From Zarea fungicola (lineage: Eukaryota > Ascomycota > Sordariomycetes > Hypocreales > Cordycipitaceae), in NCBI GenBank assembly GCA_900169235.1, contig FWCC01000265.1, positions 124,001-188,000 on the forward strand: 64,000 nucleotides of DNA. Reading direction: 5' to 3'. Position 1 is the stretch's first letter, and every line of letters starts with the position of its first letter. The position numbers and the translations under genes are program-made. Shown piece after piece: positions 47,143 to 60,008 of this stretch. The notes under the pieces were generated by a model. That model saw only the letters and a program-made list of their open reading frames with translations, had not been told where the DNA came from and did no database searches.

Positions 47143-50100
47143 TTAAAAGTTCTCCACATTGACAAGACGCCCGCCAGACATGTGTAAAGTCATGTTGGAA
47201 TCAGCAATGGTCTCTGTCCTGTGGGCAACCACGATAATGGTACACCCACGAAAGAAGTCTCGCATCATCTCTCGTACAATTTGGTCACGCCAGCGATCTA
47301 CACTGGCAGTCGCTTCATCCACCAGTACCAGCATGCTTCCACATAACCGACGGCGCACGACGGCGCGGGCGATACAAAGTAGCTGCATCTCGCCCTTAGA
47401 GTAGCCGACATCATCCAGAGTCGCGTCAAGCCCACCTTTGGCCTCCAGAGACTCCCATATTTCTAAGCGCACAAGGGTCTCTCGCAGAATCTGATCTTTT
47501 TGCTCTGCTTCTTCCCTGCCCTTCTCATCTAGAATGACTTCGTTTGTATCATCCCAGGACTTATCGTAAGGCAGCAGATTATCCCGAATTGTGCCATCGA
47601 GTGCGACTAGATCCTGCGAGATGGTGATAATGCGAGAGCGAAGCTGATCAGGCTCAACAGCGGCAATATCCACGTCGTCAATGACGATAGTTCCTTGATA
47701 CTCGAGAAAGCCTAGGAGCGTATAAAGGAGGGAGGTTTTGCCACTACCAGTGCGTCCCATAATACCAACTTTCATTCCCGGTTCAATGGTAAACGATACG
47801 CCCTGAACAACAGGCGCCCGCCGATCTTCTTCATCCACTTTATAGCGTGCGAAAATATTGCTCACTTGAACCTTACCCCTAGAAGGCCAATTCTCTGGCA
47901 GATCGATAGTTCCTGCTCTCTCAGTTGGAGTGAGCCTAAAGAATTCACGTAGCCTTGTCAAAGACCCAATTGACATTTCCATCATTGTGTAATAACTGAT
48001 AGTTCTGTTCAAGCATGAGCTCAGATTAATCAAGTTTAAGAACGAAAGACCAATTGCATTTGGAGAACTAGAGTCCTTTATATGCAGTGCGAGTGCCGTA
48101 AGAATTACAGCCAATACCGCGGTGAGAAGGTCCAGAACAAGGGTCAGATATGCCTGTGAGCACCGGAGGAAATAAAATGGCTTCTGGGACTCGTCAAGGG
48201 AGCGCAGACAGTAGATAAAGTTATGCTCTTGGCAACCAAACCCTCGTATATAGACAAGGCCAGTCGACATTTCCCTCAACGACGTGACAAGTGGCGCGTG
48301 GGCCTCAATTTGTAGAAGTCGAAGCTGACGTGATGTGCGGAGGTAATAGCGTTGAATGTAAAAGAGGCAAATAAAAGCAAAGGGAAGCGACGCTGCCATG
48401 TATGTTGTGCCCGATGCAATTACGCCTGCTTGAATGAGAGTGTAAAAAGAGCAGTAAAGTGTAGAGTAAACAGAAGCCGGGATTCGCTTGGCCACTAAAT
48501 CCATATCCTGGCTGAATCGATTCAAAGTATAGCCTGAATCGGTTGTGCTCAAAAAACCAAGCGTACTCCGTGTCACAGTGCTTACAAGCATCTTATGAAG
48601 CCGAATAGCGGCACGAGGCGAAAGCTTGAGGTAGAGGAGAGCGAGGCAAACAAAAGCAAGTACTCCGGTGGAAAAAGATATTAGTGCGTAGCCAATAAGA
48701 TCGAGGTCGCTGGCGGGGGCGGTATCAACCCAAATGCTCACATATACGGCAGGAAAAACCTCTGTGATTGCCATGATCAAAATGAGCAGAAGCCACAAAA
48801 ACAATCTCTTACGGCCAATCGTATTGACCCATAACATATAGAGCTTCACATCTCCTCTCTGCCGAGCATCATTCTCACTTTGAACACCGAGAGTCGTCGC
48901 GTCCACCGCAGCCACTGTATCTCGATTCTGCATTTGCGTGGCATCCGTAATGGAGTCATGCTCCTTACCGAGCAGGCCTTGTTGTAGGAGGTGAATAACC
49001 TGTGATCGCAGAGCACTGTTTTGTTTACAGGGTTCGCAGGAAACAGTACCATTGCCGTCGAGAAGAATGAGCTCGTCGGCGACCTCAAGACATTCTTGCA
49101 AATGGCTAGAAAGTACCACCGTACAATTCAACTCTCGGAGTAGACCCCCTTCACCACAAAGACTCGTTAAAATCTCAATGGCTGTTTGTTTGTCGAGAGC
49201 ACTGAAAACATCGTCAAACAGAATAGCTCTAGTTCGGGCATAAACTGCTCTCGCAATTCCAACTCGGGCGCGTTGGCCCCCGCTTAATCGAACACCATCG
49301 CTCCCAATAATATAGCCTTCGCCATCTGGCAGCTGCTCTAGGTCAGCCACTAATCTGCAGTAGCGGATGACTGTATTGAACCAGACAAAGTCATATTCAC
49401 AAGCTCCAACAATACAGTCACGGACTGTGACATTAGGTAGAAATGAAAACTGCCCACAAAAGGCAATCCCCAAAGTTGTTTCGTCTACACACAATATGCC
49501 GCCAAGAATCTCTGCTTCACCAAGCATACTCTGCATAAGTGTTGACTTTCCAGAGCTTGTTGGGCCAAACATGGCCAGGACTGAGCCTTCTTTAATCGAG
49601 AAGGTCACGTTTGTGAACAATGGCGTCCTTACTCCACGAGGAGCAATTGCAGTATCGTCAAAGCGGATAATAGTACGCGAGTTCTGAGCAATATTCTTGT
49701 CTTGAGAAGTGCGGAAACTTGAAAAATTTGGAATGGCTTGAGTAACTCCAAGATCTGTATGTGGCACGATCACTCGCGTGTCACAGTGTTCAGCTTCGCA
49801 CAAAAACTCGCGGATCCTCTCAAAGCACTCCAACATAGCCATGGCTGACGGGTATGCGCTCAAAAGCTGTGCGAGTGGCTCTTGTACAATAGCAACGATA
49901 CTAAGCGTAGGGTAGATGACCTCTGCAGTTATTCTGTCGCCGAACTTGCCGGCGGATAGCGCAACTGCTACAACAATTACGGGCGTCATCCCATCCACTA
50001 TCGTGACTGACCCCAGCGAGCCAGCCTGGATGATGCGATACTTCTGGGAAGCTTTTGTCTCAATAACTCGAAGATGCTGAATAAATTGTGCCATCTTGGG

Positions 50101-51553
50101 GCCAAGACCAAGGCTTTTGATCGCAGGAAGTTGGGAAAGAACGCGGGCAGTTTTGGTAACCCTTATCTCAATACTTTCATTCCACAGTCTCACAGCTGGC
50201 CCTAAACGCTTGCCGAACAAAATACCCGAGACAGTAACCAGTATTAGCGGAATAAGGATCACTAAACAAGCTTGCTGAATGAAATGGGCCAAAAGGTACA
50301 TTCCTAGACCTGACTCCACGATCACAAACGGTATTTCAACACAAAAAGGGAGCCCCGTAGCGATGGTTTCAAAGTCGGTATCCATAAGTGTAATAGCTTT
50401 CAATTTTTTTGCTTCAGAGAGCTCTAGCTTTTGGGACTTGTCGAAGAGCTGAGCAAGTATTCCACCACGAACTCGGGTAATGAGCTGGTTTTTCATATGT
50501 GTGGAGGCTGCACGGCATACTGCAGCTCCAGCAAAAGTAAGGAATGTAGCCCCGATAAGGCCATCTTTCTTTTCATTGTGAGTATCCGGCTCTTTAATTG
50601 CGTTTATAATAGAGAAGATGAGAAAAGGTTGTGCGAAGAGGAGGCCGGTAACGCATAGACGGGGAATGAAAATGGCAAAAATAGGACCTTTCCACGCTCT
50701 GCAGCATGCAAAAAACAAAGAATGCTTTGTGGGCCTATCACTTGAAGGCCAGGCGTCTGACAGCTGGGAATATAGATGGCTTGAGGAGAAGTCAAGTCCG
50801 AGGCTGTCCAAGTCCTGCAACGACAATATTTTTCGAAAGCCCGTACGTAACAGAGGCTGAAGGAAGATGAAGAAAGTTCTGCTGAAGAATCCGCTTGTCA
50901 CTTCACCATTTGATACGCTGCGAAGTTCTGGATCGATGAGCAAGCTCGTCTTGGGTATTTCTTCAAGGATCAGAATAGCAAGTCTAATAACAGCAGTGGC
51001 CGTCGCAACGCTGCCAGATGCCGACAAATCACGCTCGAAGTAGGAACGGCTCTTAGTTCCGTCGATCAGAACCCCAATGGCAAGATACAAGCCGAGAAGA
51101 GCCGAGGTTCGAATTGCATGGCGATGCTCAACATAGATAACAACGCCAATAGCCAAGGCAGCTGCCAGGTCGACTGAGACACTGGGATATGTTGTATCGG
51201 TGCGAGTCTTAGATAGACATCTCAAAATCAAACTGACAAGCTCCAAGAGTGCAAGGAGAGCAGAGAAGCCCTGAAAGGAGTGTTAGCTACCTTCACAGCT
51301 GGCAGGAAAAAGAGGAAGGCGAGGGCGGAGTATGCATTGGCTGAATGGATTTAAACCTTACAAGTTTGGCCCAGAGGAGTCCGCTGCGGCGAATTCGAAC
51401 AGGCTTTTGACGATAATATAAAACGATGGCAGACGCAAAGAAAATAAAGGAGCCAGACGGAAGAATCTGAAGAATAGTTTCCTCGAATGTCAGACTGAAG
51501 TCGAAAATGGGGAAGTATGTCGGCCAGAACGAGCCGTCTGTAGATGGCAACAT
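47143..51553 (-). CDS. ABCC-type multidrug-resistance-like transporter, copy B
   Basis: Exons 51553–51362 and 51270–47143 with a 91-base GTAAGG...CTAAC...TTTCAG intron encode 1439 aa. The intron has the same position, phase 0 and length as in copy A. The N-terminus (MLPSTDGSFWPTYFPIFDF...) aligns with copy A; the large frame alone lacks an ATG. Layout: N-terminal membrane segments, TMD1, NBD1, TMD2, NBD2. ATPase motifs are canonical: Walker A FGPTSSGKSTLM and MGRTGSGKTSLL, signatures LSGGQRARVGIARA and YSKGEMQLLCIARA, Walker B LVLVDEATASVD, H-loops VVLSSH and IIVVAHR. NBD1 has FDD in place of the catalytic Glu, as usual in ABCC proteins. It is expected to export anionic or conjugated compounds; substrate unknown. 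It is divergent from the copy B DUF4246 gene. Confidence 0.92.
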
Positions 51554-54500
51554 GGTCAGCTCGTAGGGCCACACGGAAAGGTTGACAGTCGAATTTTGAA
51601 ATGGCCATAAAGAAGTCGAGAACACTCGCAAATGCAAGAGAACGGGGAGATCAAGGTCAAGAGGAAATCGGAGAAGCGGGTAGATTAGTGGGGAGGCTGT
51701 ATTGCATCAAGCCACCTACCTTACTGGGATATGGCGCCGGGGAGACAGGATGCAGCCAGGGTTCCCAGCAAGAGGAGCAAGCTGCATGGTGCTCTCCTGC
51801 AGGTGCTAGTTAAGTCACATTTTGGCCTGCAGGTGACGAAGCTTTCGACCAGCAAGTAGAGGACAGACATAAATGAGAGGTTCTTGTGTGGCGGGGGCAG
51901 TCTGCTTCCTTGTATGATATGTAGGCGAGGCTAGGGCATTCTAAGTACTAGCAGCAGTTGCCCACTTACTACCAGTATTGTAACTGCAACTAACGTGTAC
52001 ATGGTCTGGTGCGTTCAGAGACCATCCTGGGTATTTAGAAAGCATGTGGAAAATGTAACAGTGAGATGCAATTTCACAATCGGTACTCTTAAAGGTTTAT
52101 TGCCCGCCGGCTTGTTCAAAGCACGGTCAGAGAGCGAAGTATCCAACTGTCGCTATTAGTCTGCTATGATAGAAATGGAGCCAAGCGTAACAAAACTGGT
52201 TCTCTTCTCACGCATCTGGTGGCGAACCCAGGATCTCTTTGGGGTCTGAGCCACGAGACTGCGCGTAGGCAGCGTTACTGCCATGTGAGCTACCAAGAAC
52301 TAGAGGGGCATTTATTGGTGCTGTTGCTTGTCAGTTGTTTACCTAGATGCGGGCGTCTCGGGGTGGAACTTACGAAGCGGCCGAGCGGCAGTGGCAGCAA
52401 CCAAGGCCATCAAAGCCCAGCCGAGAGTCGAGAGCTGCAACATGGATTAGGATGCCTAGGATGGTGTTGCAGCAGAGTGTTTTGCTTTTAGAATTCAAGG
52501 ATAAAGGAAGCGATACATTGGTAGTACCATTTCGAGCACTTGCATGCAAAAAATATGCACATGTTTTATTGCTAAGGGTGGGCCAAATGAGCCACCAACT
52601 CCGCCGAGGGCCAGCGACGTTACATGGACGCATTCAATGGCGTACAATAACCAGGCGTCGAGCTTGCAAAGAGTGCTCCTGCAGGCGACCCTCAAATATT
52701 GCTCACAATAAGGCACCGTACCGCTTGCTCTATAAACAATATGTTCACACTTGGCCTGCTAATCTTCTTACTTCAAGGAAGAACAGCCAGCGAGAATCGT
52801 AGTCGTTGGGGGGGCAAGGAGTGTAGAGGTCTTTTAGGCGAACTACATACAAGCCAAAACGCCTGGACTCATGGAGGTACTTGGTGGGGGCCAAACTGAA
52901 TGCGGGTAGTTCCGCCTCAGTCACGGCAACACGGTCGGTAGCCTTTGGCGCTGGTGCCGGCGCTGCTGGAGGGTGCTTGTTCGTCCAGCTTTCTCACTTG
53001 AAGGTACCCGCCGCCAGTTTGCCCGCTCCACTGTCGTGCCTGTCCACACCACCGCAATTAGCAGCCAAAGTGACAAGCGTGCACGGAGTAACTGACCCCT
53101 GCAAGTTTGGTCGGCTGACACCTTGCTACGGTTGGAAGGTAGAGCCCTTCAAAGTCCTGAAAAGCATCTGTCTTTGCAACGTAAATCACTCTGATTAATC
53201 GACAAGTCGACGATTGGTCATTCCTCCTTGTAGGACGTTTCCGAATCGCACCCACTACGATATGCATGGTTGACAAACAAAATTAGTATATTGTGGGCAT
53301 AAGTGGGGTAATCGAGTCTTGTTCAGACAAAAGTACCTGTCGCTCCTAGCCCGAAAGCCAAGGAAGGAAGCCTGCCTGATCCTGGATCGAGAAGCTACTT
53401 ACCTACTTGCCTACATACTTATTCAAGCTACTACCAAAATTTATTAAGCCAACCAATAGGAAAGATGGAATTGGACAAGTGCCATCCTCTAGCTGTATAG
53501 GCATGTACTCAACCTTTTAGGCACATCGCCAGTCGAGATGGGGTTTGACGATGGTATGTCTTGTTTTTTATTTAGTGCCTTTGACAATAATTTAACCGCC
53601 TCCTCATGGTGGGGCCTGACCGGGAACCATGGTATACCAATAACAACACCCGGCTCGTTTAAATTGATTAACCATGTACATATGTACGTTGGTCAGCTTC
53701 TTTTTATGACCTCTCATGTGGGACCCAATCAAGAATAGACCCCAAGCAAAAAGACGGCCAGTGGTAATAACTGTTGCTAATTTATTTTTCTTTAGCTGTA
53801 CTGCGCTATATCACCGAGATATGTGCAGTGCTATGGCCTTCCTAATTCGCTCTGGTGCCAGCGCCACGATCCTTCATCCCCGTTCCCGGCCAACTATTCT
53901 CGCCTTGAAATAGCCCACTTAAATAGTTTACGGAAATGATGGCCACCGTTGAGCGATGCGATGGTTGGGGGAATTTCCTTTTGGCAGCATCTCAAAAAAC
54001 GGACCGATAGCGTTCGCGGCCCGTCTTCTCCCCGTCAAGCCCCGTCAAGCCTCTTCACGCTATCACGCGATTTACACCAGACCCCGCCGTGGTGACAGCC
54101 TGGCGCTCATTCAATGATCAAGATTGACTTGAGGCAGGCCAGGTTGAAGTGTGGGAAGATTATGGGTGATGAATCGCTCATTACCGTGGTAATGACAATC
54201 AGAGGGACTTTCTTGTACAAGTGTATACCAAAACACTGTACTGCTTGCTTTATACTGGCCAATTCGCTTCTGATGTGACACTTTGGACATGGAAGAGGGA
54301 GGCAAGTAGGTAGCCCGAGCCAAGAACATCAAACATACCCTTTATTAAGGGGAATATAACCAGTACTCACCTGCAAAGACCCACCATGGCCGCTTGGCTT
54401 TCGCTCGCTCATTTACGATTTGTGAAAGCCACCTTTTGTTGTAGACAAGCCACCACAGCCTGATTGTTAGAAGTGCCCACCTGCCCCAGAGTCCTCTCAC

Positions 54501-54648
54501 AAAGCACAACCAACCAACGGAAGGAAAAGAAGGTGCGCACTCGACGCATCGCAAACATTTCTCTGCATTACAGTACATATGGGAATTCTGCACCAAGACA
54601 TTTTTATTCATAGCGAGGACTATCGCTGGTCCGTTTACAACTGCTGCA
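51554..54648. promoter_or_regulatory. Long divergent intergenic region, copy B cassette
   Basis: About 3.1 kb between start codons of the copy B transporter (-) and DUF4246 gene (+), three times the copy A interval. It should contain both promoters. Small open frames (for example 52347–52802 and 52881–53198) do not match any family I know. A short tandem CCCCGTCAAG repeat is at about 54032–54050. It could hide a decayed gene or an insertion remnant, but no terminal repeats or transposase fragments were recognised. Confidence 0.45.
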
Positions 54649-57321
54649 ATGTCAAACTGGGCCTACAACACAGCAGTGACATTTCGCAACGGAAGAGGTT
54701 CCTCCTGACCCCCCACTATCCCTCCCACTCCTAACCTTGCATTGTCAACCCATTAACATTTTCCTTTACAGCGGAAAGACGAGCTCTCAACTACGGAAGT
54801 GGCGACCCTGACTTTCTGGACTTCATTGGTATTCCTGAGCGGAACAACGTAGGCGGACCGTTTCGCGTCCCGGGAATCAGGATTGGTATCAACTTTGAGC
54901 GCCCCTCCTATGTTCAGTTCTCTCATGGATTTGGTCTCTGGAGACAAGAACGTCTAAGTGAAGCTGAAATTGCCATCCTCCAACTGGTTAACGATGTGAC
55001 TGAGAAGAAAGACTGGCATAGTAATATCAATGACTTCTCTATTTGCCAGACATGGAGAGACGAAGCATTTACGAAACATCTTACCAAGTTTCAGTTTCAC
55101 ACAAGTCTCATGCTTTGGGACTGGTGTCTGTTTGAGCTTCGGATGAAAGGTATCAAGTACGCAACTCGGCCAGGATCTTTCGCTATTCTGGACTCAGCAT
55201 CCCAGGTGCGTAAGTCTGATAAGCTGATGGGTACGGAACTACTGGACAGGATTGAAAGGGAAGCCTGCGATCTTGATGTCTCGCCTTGGATGTACCCATA
55301 CATCTTTCGGCACACGCCAGTCCGAGGTGACGGTGTATCCGTAACCTTGGATAACATCAAAGACTGTGTTGGAGAAGGAGAAATCCCTTTCAGAGGTTTT
55401 TGGGAATGCGAGAAAGGATACAGCGGACACCGAACATTCTACTCAAACAAATCACAATGGTTGGCGACAGATGTTAAATTTACTGAGGATGAGAACGAAA
55501 ACGCTATCCGCATCGTCTCTCCAATCAACAATTTAGATCCAACCGAGCACAAGTTCCTTTACACAGCGGTGGAAACGATAATCTCTGATTCCATAGCGGA
55601 CTGGGATCAGGTCCTGCTTTACAAAACCCTTCCCAAAGGCGTCTCAAGGATCCGGCCCCAGCTTCACCGTTGCCTCTCCTGCTTCGAAGAAATAACCGCC
55701 TCTTGCACATGCACATGCGAAATTAAGTTTCGTGAGTCCTCAGCATGGGTTGATGACAGGCTCGATAACAAAAAGCCTGACGCCTGGAAAGAATCCGCTT
55801 GGAACCCGATCAAAGCCATGGACGGCGGCTATGTCAATTCGAGAAAAATATATGATAACGTCTCCCTCCGCAAGGGCTTTGGAGAGAGAGGACTACAGGT
55901 TTATGTTGAAATCTTGAAGATTGAGATTGAACCAGATGGTTCCATATCTGAGGAAAACGCCCCGTGAGTTGACGCAAATCATGATCGAGGATTAAGATGT
56001 ACTGTTACTGATAATCACAAGATTCTTTGCATGGAATCTCAACGGTAATCGAAACGAAAGAATAGTGGCCACGACATTAGTATGCTTACATCGCGAGAAT
56101 ATCCATCCCGTCTCGGGGGGCATCTCCCTACGCACCGAAACAAAGCTGAACGCATGGGAGGACCCAGGGACCAAGGCAAAGCGTATGCAGCGCCAGGGCA
56201 GTAATGCTGCTGACGACGTTTCAGATTCTGAAGACATCAGGTCTAGAAATCCTGTTACACCCTCTTTTCAGCAGCTTGGTACAGTTATGCTGCCACAGGG
56301 ACGGACCATCACCTTCCCTAATGCACTCCAGCATAAATTTGAGATGCCGCTGTTGAATGACGAGTTTCGCCCTGGCCACATTCAGCTTCTACAGATTCAT
56401 CTAGTCGATCCGCACTACATCGTTGGCTCAACACGCCATGTCCCACCCCAAAGCCTAAAGTGGTGGTGGAAGGCGAGCAGAATTGATTTATTACAGCGCA
56501 AGCACAATCTTCCCATCGAAGTGGCCGGGCTTATTGTAGACCATTTCATTGGTCCAAATAACCTCTTTCTGGACGAACAACATGCGCATCGCCTTAACCT
56601 CCGACCTCCTCGCCATCGTCCAGATGGTAAGCGGTGGCGGAGAGCGCCTATCCGGCGGTCGACGGCGTTGCGAATGAGACGAAAGGCAATCGCGAAACAT
56701 GGGCGGGTGATGGAGGCAGTGAACGGACCTCGAATATACCGGCCAAATGTCGCGGAGCTTTGGCTGCGCGACATAGGCCGCATCACTGCGACGTGCGACC
56801 AGAGCGACGAGAAGGACGTGTTGGCGCGGCCGATTCCCCCGCCGTCGCCAAATGCGACTGGGCCGTGGGATGATGATCCAACCAATGCCGGCGAAGGCAG
56901 TAGCCGCGACCGGGAGGATGAAGAGAATGAAGACTCTGATGACGAGGAATCTGACATAGAGTCTGATGATTCGTCCGAGGAGCCGGACAGTGAGGACAAT
57001 GACAGCGAGCTTGGAGGCAGCGACCCCATGGATTTTGAGGAAGAGGTGGAGGAGTTTGACAACGGGAACGATGCTGGTGCTGCCGAGGATGACGACGGTG
57101 TTGCCGACGTGGTGGTGGTGGCAGAGGCTGCCGACATGGAATCGACAGCGAGTGACGAGTTTCATGATGCCGTTTTCTACTACTTTGAGGGAGAGCTTGA
57201 AGCGCTGCAGCAGCAGGACGCACAGGCAGGGCGAGAAGAGGAGGGGGAACGGCAGCCTCAGATGGACATGTTTTATGATGCGCCAACGATACCTTATCGC
57301 GAAGAGGATGAGATTGAATAG
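54649..57321 (+). CDS. DUF4246 family protein, copy B
   Basis: Exons 54649–54697, 54772–55963 and 56022–57321 (introns 74 and 58 bases) give 846 aa. Exon 1 encodes MSNWAYNTAVTFRNGR, the counterpart of copy A, followed after splicing by AERRALNYGSGD. Landmarks: NFERPSYVQFSHGFGLW, VSPWMYPYIFRHTPV, SQWLATDVKF, SPINNLDPTEHKFLYTAVE, Cys cluster CLSCFEEITASCTCTC, AWNLNGNRNERIVATTLV, FPNALQHKFEMPLL, LVDPHYIVGSTRHVPPQ. As in copy A, the expected WHxEG is WNLNG. A basic stretch near residues 580–620 and a very acidic, low-complexity segment of about 130 residues follow; the end repeats the copy A pattern EFHDAVFYYF...DMFYDA. No signal peptide or membrane segment, so probably intracellular. Catalytic status and substrate unknown. 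Confidence 0.88.
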
Positions 57322-58231
57322 TTGTGCATGCAAGTTTTGTATGTTGTTTCTTTGCGCAAAATGTCCTTCCTGACACGTTCCGATGAGCGCTACCCTTGAC
57401 CATCGAGTTGAGCGTCGTGGGTTCAGGAAACTGAAACTTCATTCAATTTTCTTTCTTTTTACAATGGCAAACTAGTTTCACAACTATCAAATAGGAAATA
57501 AGCCACAGAGTCAATGTTCAATGTTTAAGTTTGTTTGGATAATACGTTGGCATCGTTGCAAAGATGTTACTAGAACAGACGAGAACGCTGTAGATAATTT
57601 CCCAGAGGCGGTGCACACAAGATTTAAGCGCTAGTTATAAAAACAGGTAACGGCTCAGCTGCTGCGGTCACGAGGCTCGACGCTGAAGGAGTTGGAGAGT
57701 AGTTGTTTTATTAATAACCTCCACAATGTTTCTCACATACCTCTATTAATAATGAATGCTATGGTGGTGTATAATAAGAGGAGTAGTGTATCCATTCTTT
57801 TATGTTACTCACGTATAGGCCACTCTTACCCGTCAACACTAATTCGGGACCGTTTCCATACATGCATTTTGTAAGTCATGTACGGCTGCTGAATACGTGA
57901 TGTAAGTGCTGAAGTCCAGGTGGCAGACTTGTAGCCTGGACTTTGGATGTTGAGGTGATCAAACTGTAATTCATTAACCAAGAAAAGTCAGTTGGAATTA
58001 GTTATAATCCCGCAACGGTGTATTGTAGACGCTAGGAGACGAGTTGCCGGGCAATCTAACAAGAGGTGCACCAAGGTACCAGTGGTCGGCCAAGTATTCG
58101 CTGACGGCCATTCCTACCTACTTCGCCATCTTGTGATGCTTTTACTCAGTACATCCATATTGCACCTGCTCTAACCTCACATGTGCCATTCAGAAACAGA
58201 GACCAGAGATATGCATTCTCGGAATATCCCA
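57322..58231. other. Intergenic, no gene seen
   Basis: AT-rich 910 bases between convergent genes (DUF4246 copy B and the LpxA-like gene), expected to hold both 3' UTRs. Frames are short. Nothing recognised. Confidence 0.55.
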
Positions 58232-59071
58232 TCAGAGCCTATTGACTCTGCCCGAAATCGCAATTGTATCCGGCGGGCAGATGCCATTCTTGGAAGTCTT
58301 TAGAAGAGCCACCACCAGCCCCAGCTCGTTCTTCACCTCCTCATCACCCAATAATTTCTCTAGCCCCTTTGCGTCACCCTGAAATACCATCTCCAAGCCA
58401 TGTGCCAGCTTTCGTATCTTGCCCACACTCCAGCCAAGCCGCCGGAGCCTCATCACAGCAACCCCTCGCGTGCGAGCGCGCATCCCCATCACCAATGAAA
58501 ATGGCAGCACATCACGGTTCACGAATGTGCCCGCCGAGACAAATGCACATTCACCGATATGCATCCTCTGCGCGACCCCAGACGCGCCAGAGACCGTCGT
58601 GTTGCTTCCTATGGTGACGTGACCTCCCAGTAAGACGCCGTTGGCCAAAATCACATTACTGCCGAGGACGCAGTCGTGCGCAACGTGGGAATTCGCCATG
58701 AGAAGGCACTGGTCTCCAACCGTTGTCGGTACCCCGGCGTCGTTTGTGGGTTGATGCACCGTGACTCCCTCTCTAACGACACAATTATTGCCAATGGCGA
58801 CATGCCTACCGGGACTTTGCTGTTGAAGTCGTAGTTGCCGGTGGTGATGCTGGTGCTGAGGCTCGGCACCGAGGACTGCATTTGGATAAATTATACAGCC
58901 ACTACCAATAATTGTATCTGAAACAATTGTGACGCCCGACAAAAGTCTTGTACCGCTGCCTATGTGAACTCGTGGACCAACCTGGCAGAACGGCCCAATC
59001 TCAACTCCGCCGCCGAGTACTGCGAGCTGGTCCACGATGCTGGTTGCGTGCACAAGATTTTGTCGAAACAT
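58232..59071 (-). CDS. LpxA-like acyl-ACP–UDP-N-acetylglucosamine O-acyltransferase
   Basis: A single exon of 279 aa beginning MFRQNLVHATSIVD. It is built of hexapeptide repeats (I-G-x4 type, about residues 18–190), a left-handed beta helix, followed by a short alpha-helical C-terminal domain. It aligns along its length with bacterial LpxA rather than generic hexapeptide acetyltransferases: ANSHVAHDCVLGSNVILAN matches the active-site segment, with His129, His132 and His151 at positions of E. coli His122, His125 (catalytic base) and His144. The residue equal to His160 is Ala167. A His/Gln-rich insertion (about 71–86) interrupts one coil. In bacteria LpxA starts lipid A synthesis, which fungi lack, so its role is unknown. 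Absence of introns fits horizontal transfer. It lies beside a Zn2Cys6 regulator gene on the same strand. Confidence 0.85.
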   Translation of the reverse strand: MFRQNLVHATSIVDQLAVLGGGVEIGPFCQVGPRVHIGSGTRLLSGVTIVSDTIIGSGCIIYPNAVLGAEPQHQHHHRQLRLQQQSPGRHVAIGNNCVVREGVTVHQPTNDAGVPTTVGDQCLLMANSHVAHDCVLGSNVILANGVLLGGHVTIGSNTTVSGASGVAQRMHIGECAFVSAGTFVNRDVLPFSLVMGMRARTRGVAVMRLRRLGWSVGKIRKLAHGLEMVFQGDAKGLEKLLGDEEVKNELGLVVALLKTSKNGICPPDTIAISGRVNRL

Positions 59072-60008
59072 GATTTACAATGAAATAAAATAAAAATTAT
59101 AAAAAAAAACTACCTGCAAACTTGATAAAGGAGCTGATACGCCTGACAATATTTATATACTTTGCTGCTTTGAAAATGCACATGAGCCCAAGTACACTTA
59201 CATTGCCCTGATTCAACGCGGCGGGTTTATTATGTCCAGGATGAGATAAACCCGTCGCTGGCTTGCAAGTAAACTCGTGACAGAATCTAATTCTTGGTAC
59301 TAAAATCGGCAAACCAAGGCAACCTGGCTGATTATTCTTCTGCCACTTTTGCCCAACGCATCTGGACTGTCTAGGGAGTTGTGGCGTTCCGCAGCTGCCA
59401 ACTGCGAACATAGGGCATAATCTGATGGGATTTTACTTCACCTTTAAATATAGCCTCACTTAGCATGGTACGACTAAAGGTATTCCGGGCACTTGAAAGA
59501 GACGGCAACATGGCATTTTGCTGGCATAAGGGCCTTAATTCCGACAACGGCGTTAACCTGCGAAGTCAGGTTTGTGAATCTGACACCCGCGTGGCTGTTG
59601 ATGGCTTGCCACTGCTTGGCATTTTCTCTGACTCAGCTGACAAGTGATCCAAAGAGTAAAATATAACTTAAAATCGTTTCTGATATGTTCTGCTTGGAAA
59701 TAGGAATTACCACCTTCGGATGGGTTTGCTTTTAGTGCAGGGTACCAGATACCAGCCCAGCCGTGGCAACAATGTGGCGTATACTTGTTCAGGAAGCATC
59801 GCCGAAAGGATGACAGTAGAGAGCATACTGTATCCATGCGCTTGCTCTTTTGTAGTTTTCGCTTTTTGCATCTTTTGCATTTATGCTGGTACGCAAATGC
59901 ATTCCGAGCCTCAACGAAAACGGCATCTGTTCTGGTGAGGGAGAAGACAAACGCCTGGTAGTATCGTCTCGAGGCTCTCTATATTTTTTCCCCCCGGAAA
60001 AACTCTAT
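59072..60008. other. Intergenic, no gene seen
   Basis: About 940 AT-rich bases with the LpxA-like gene promoter on the left and the transcription-factor 3' UTR on the right. A 104-codon minus-strand frame at 59097–59411 has no recognisable family. No gene supported. Confidence 0.55.
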
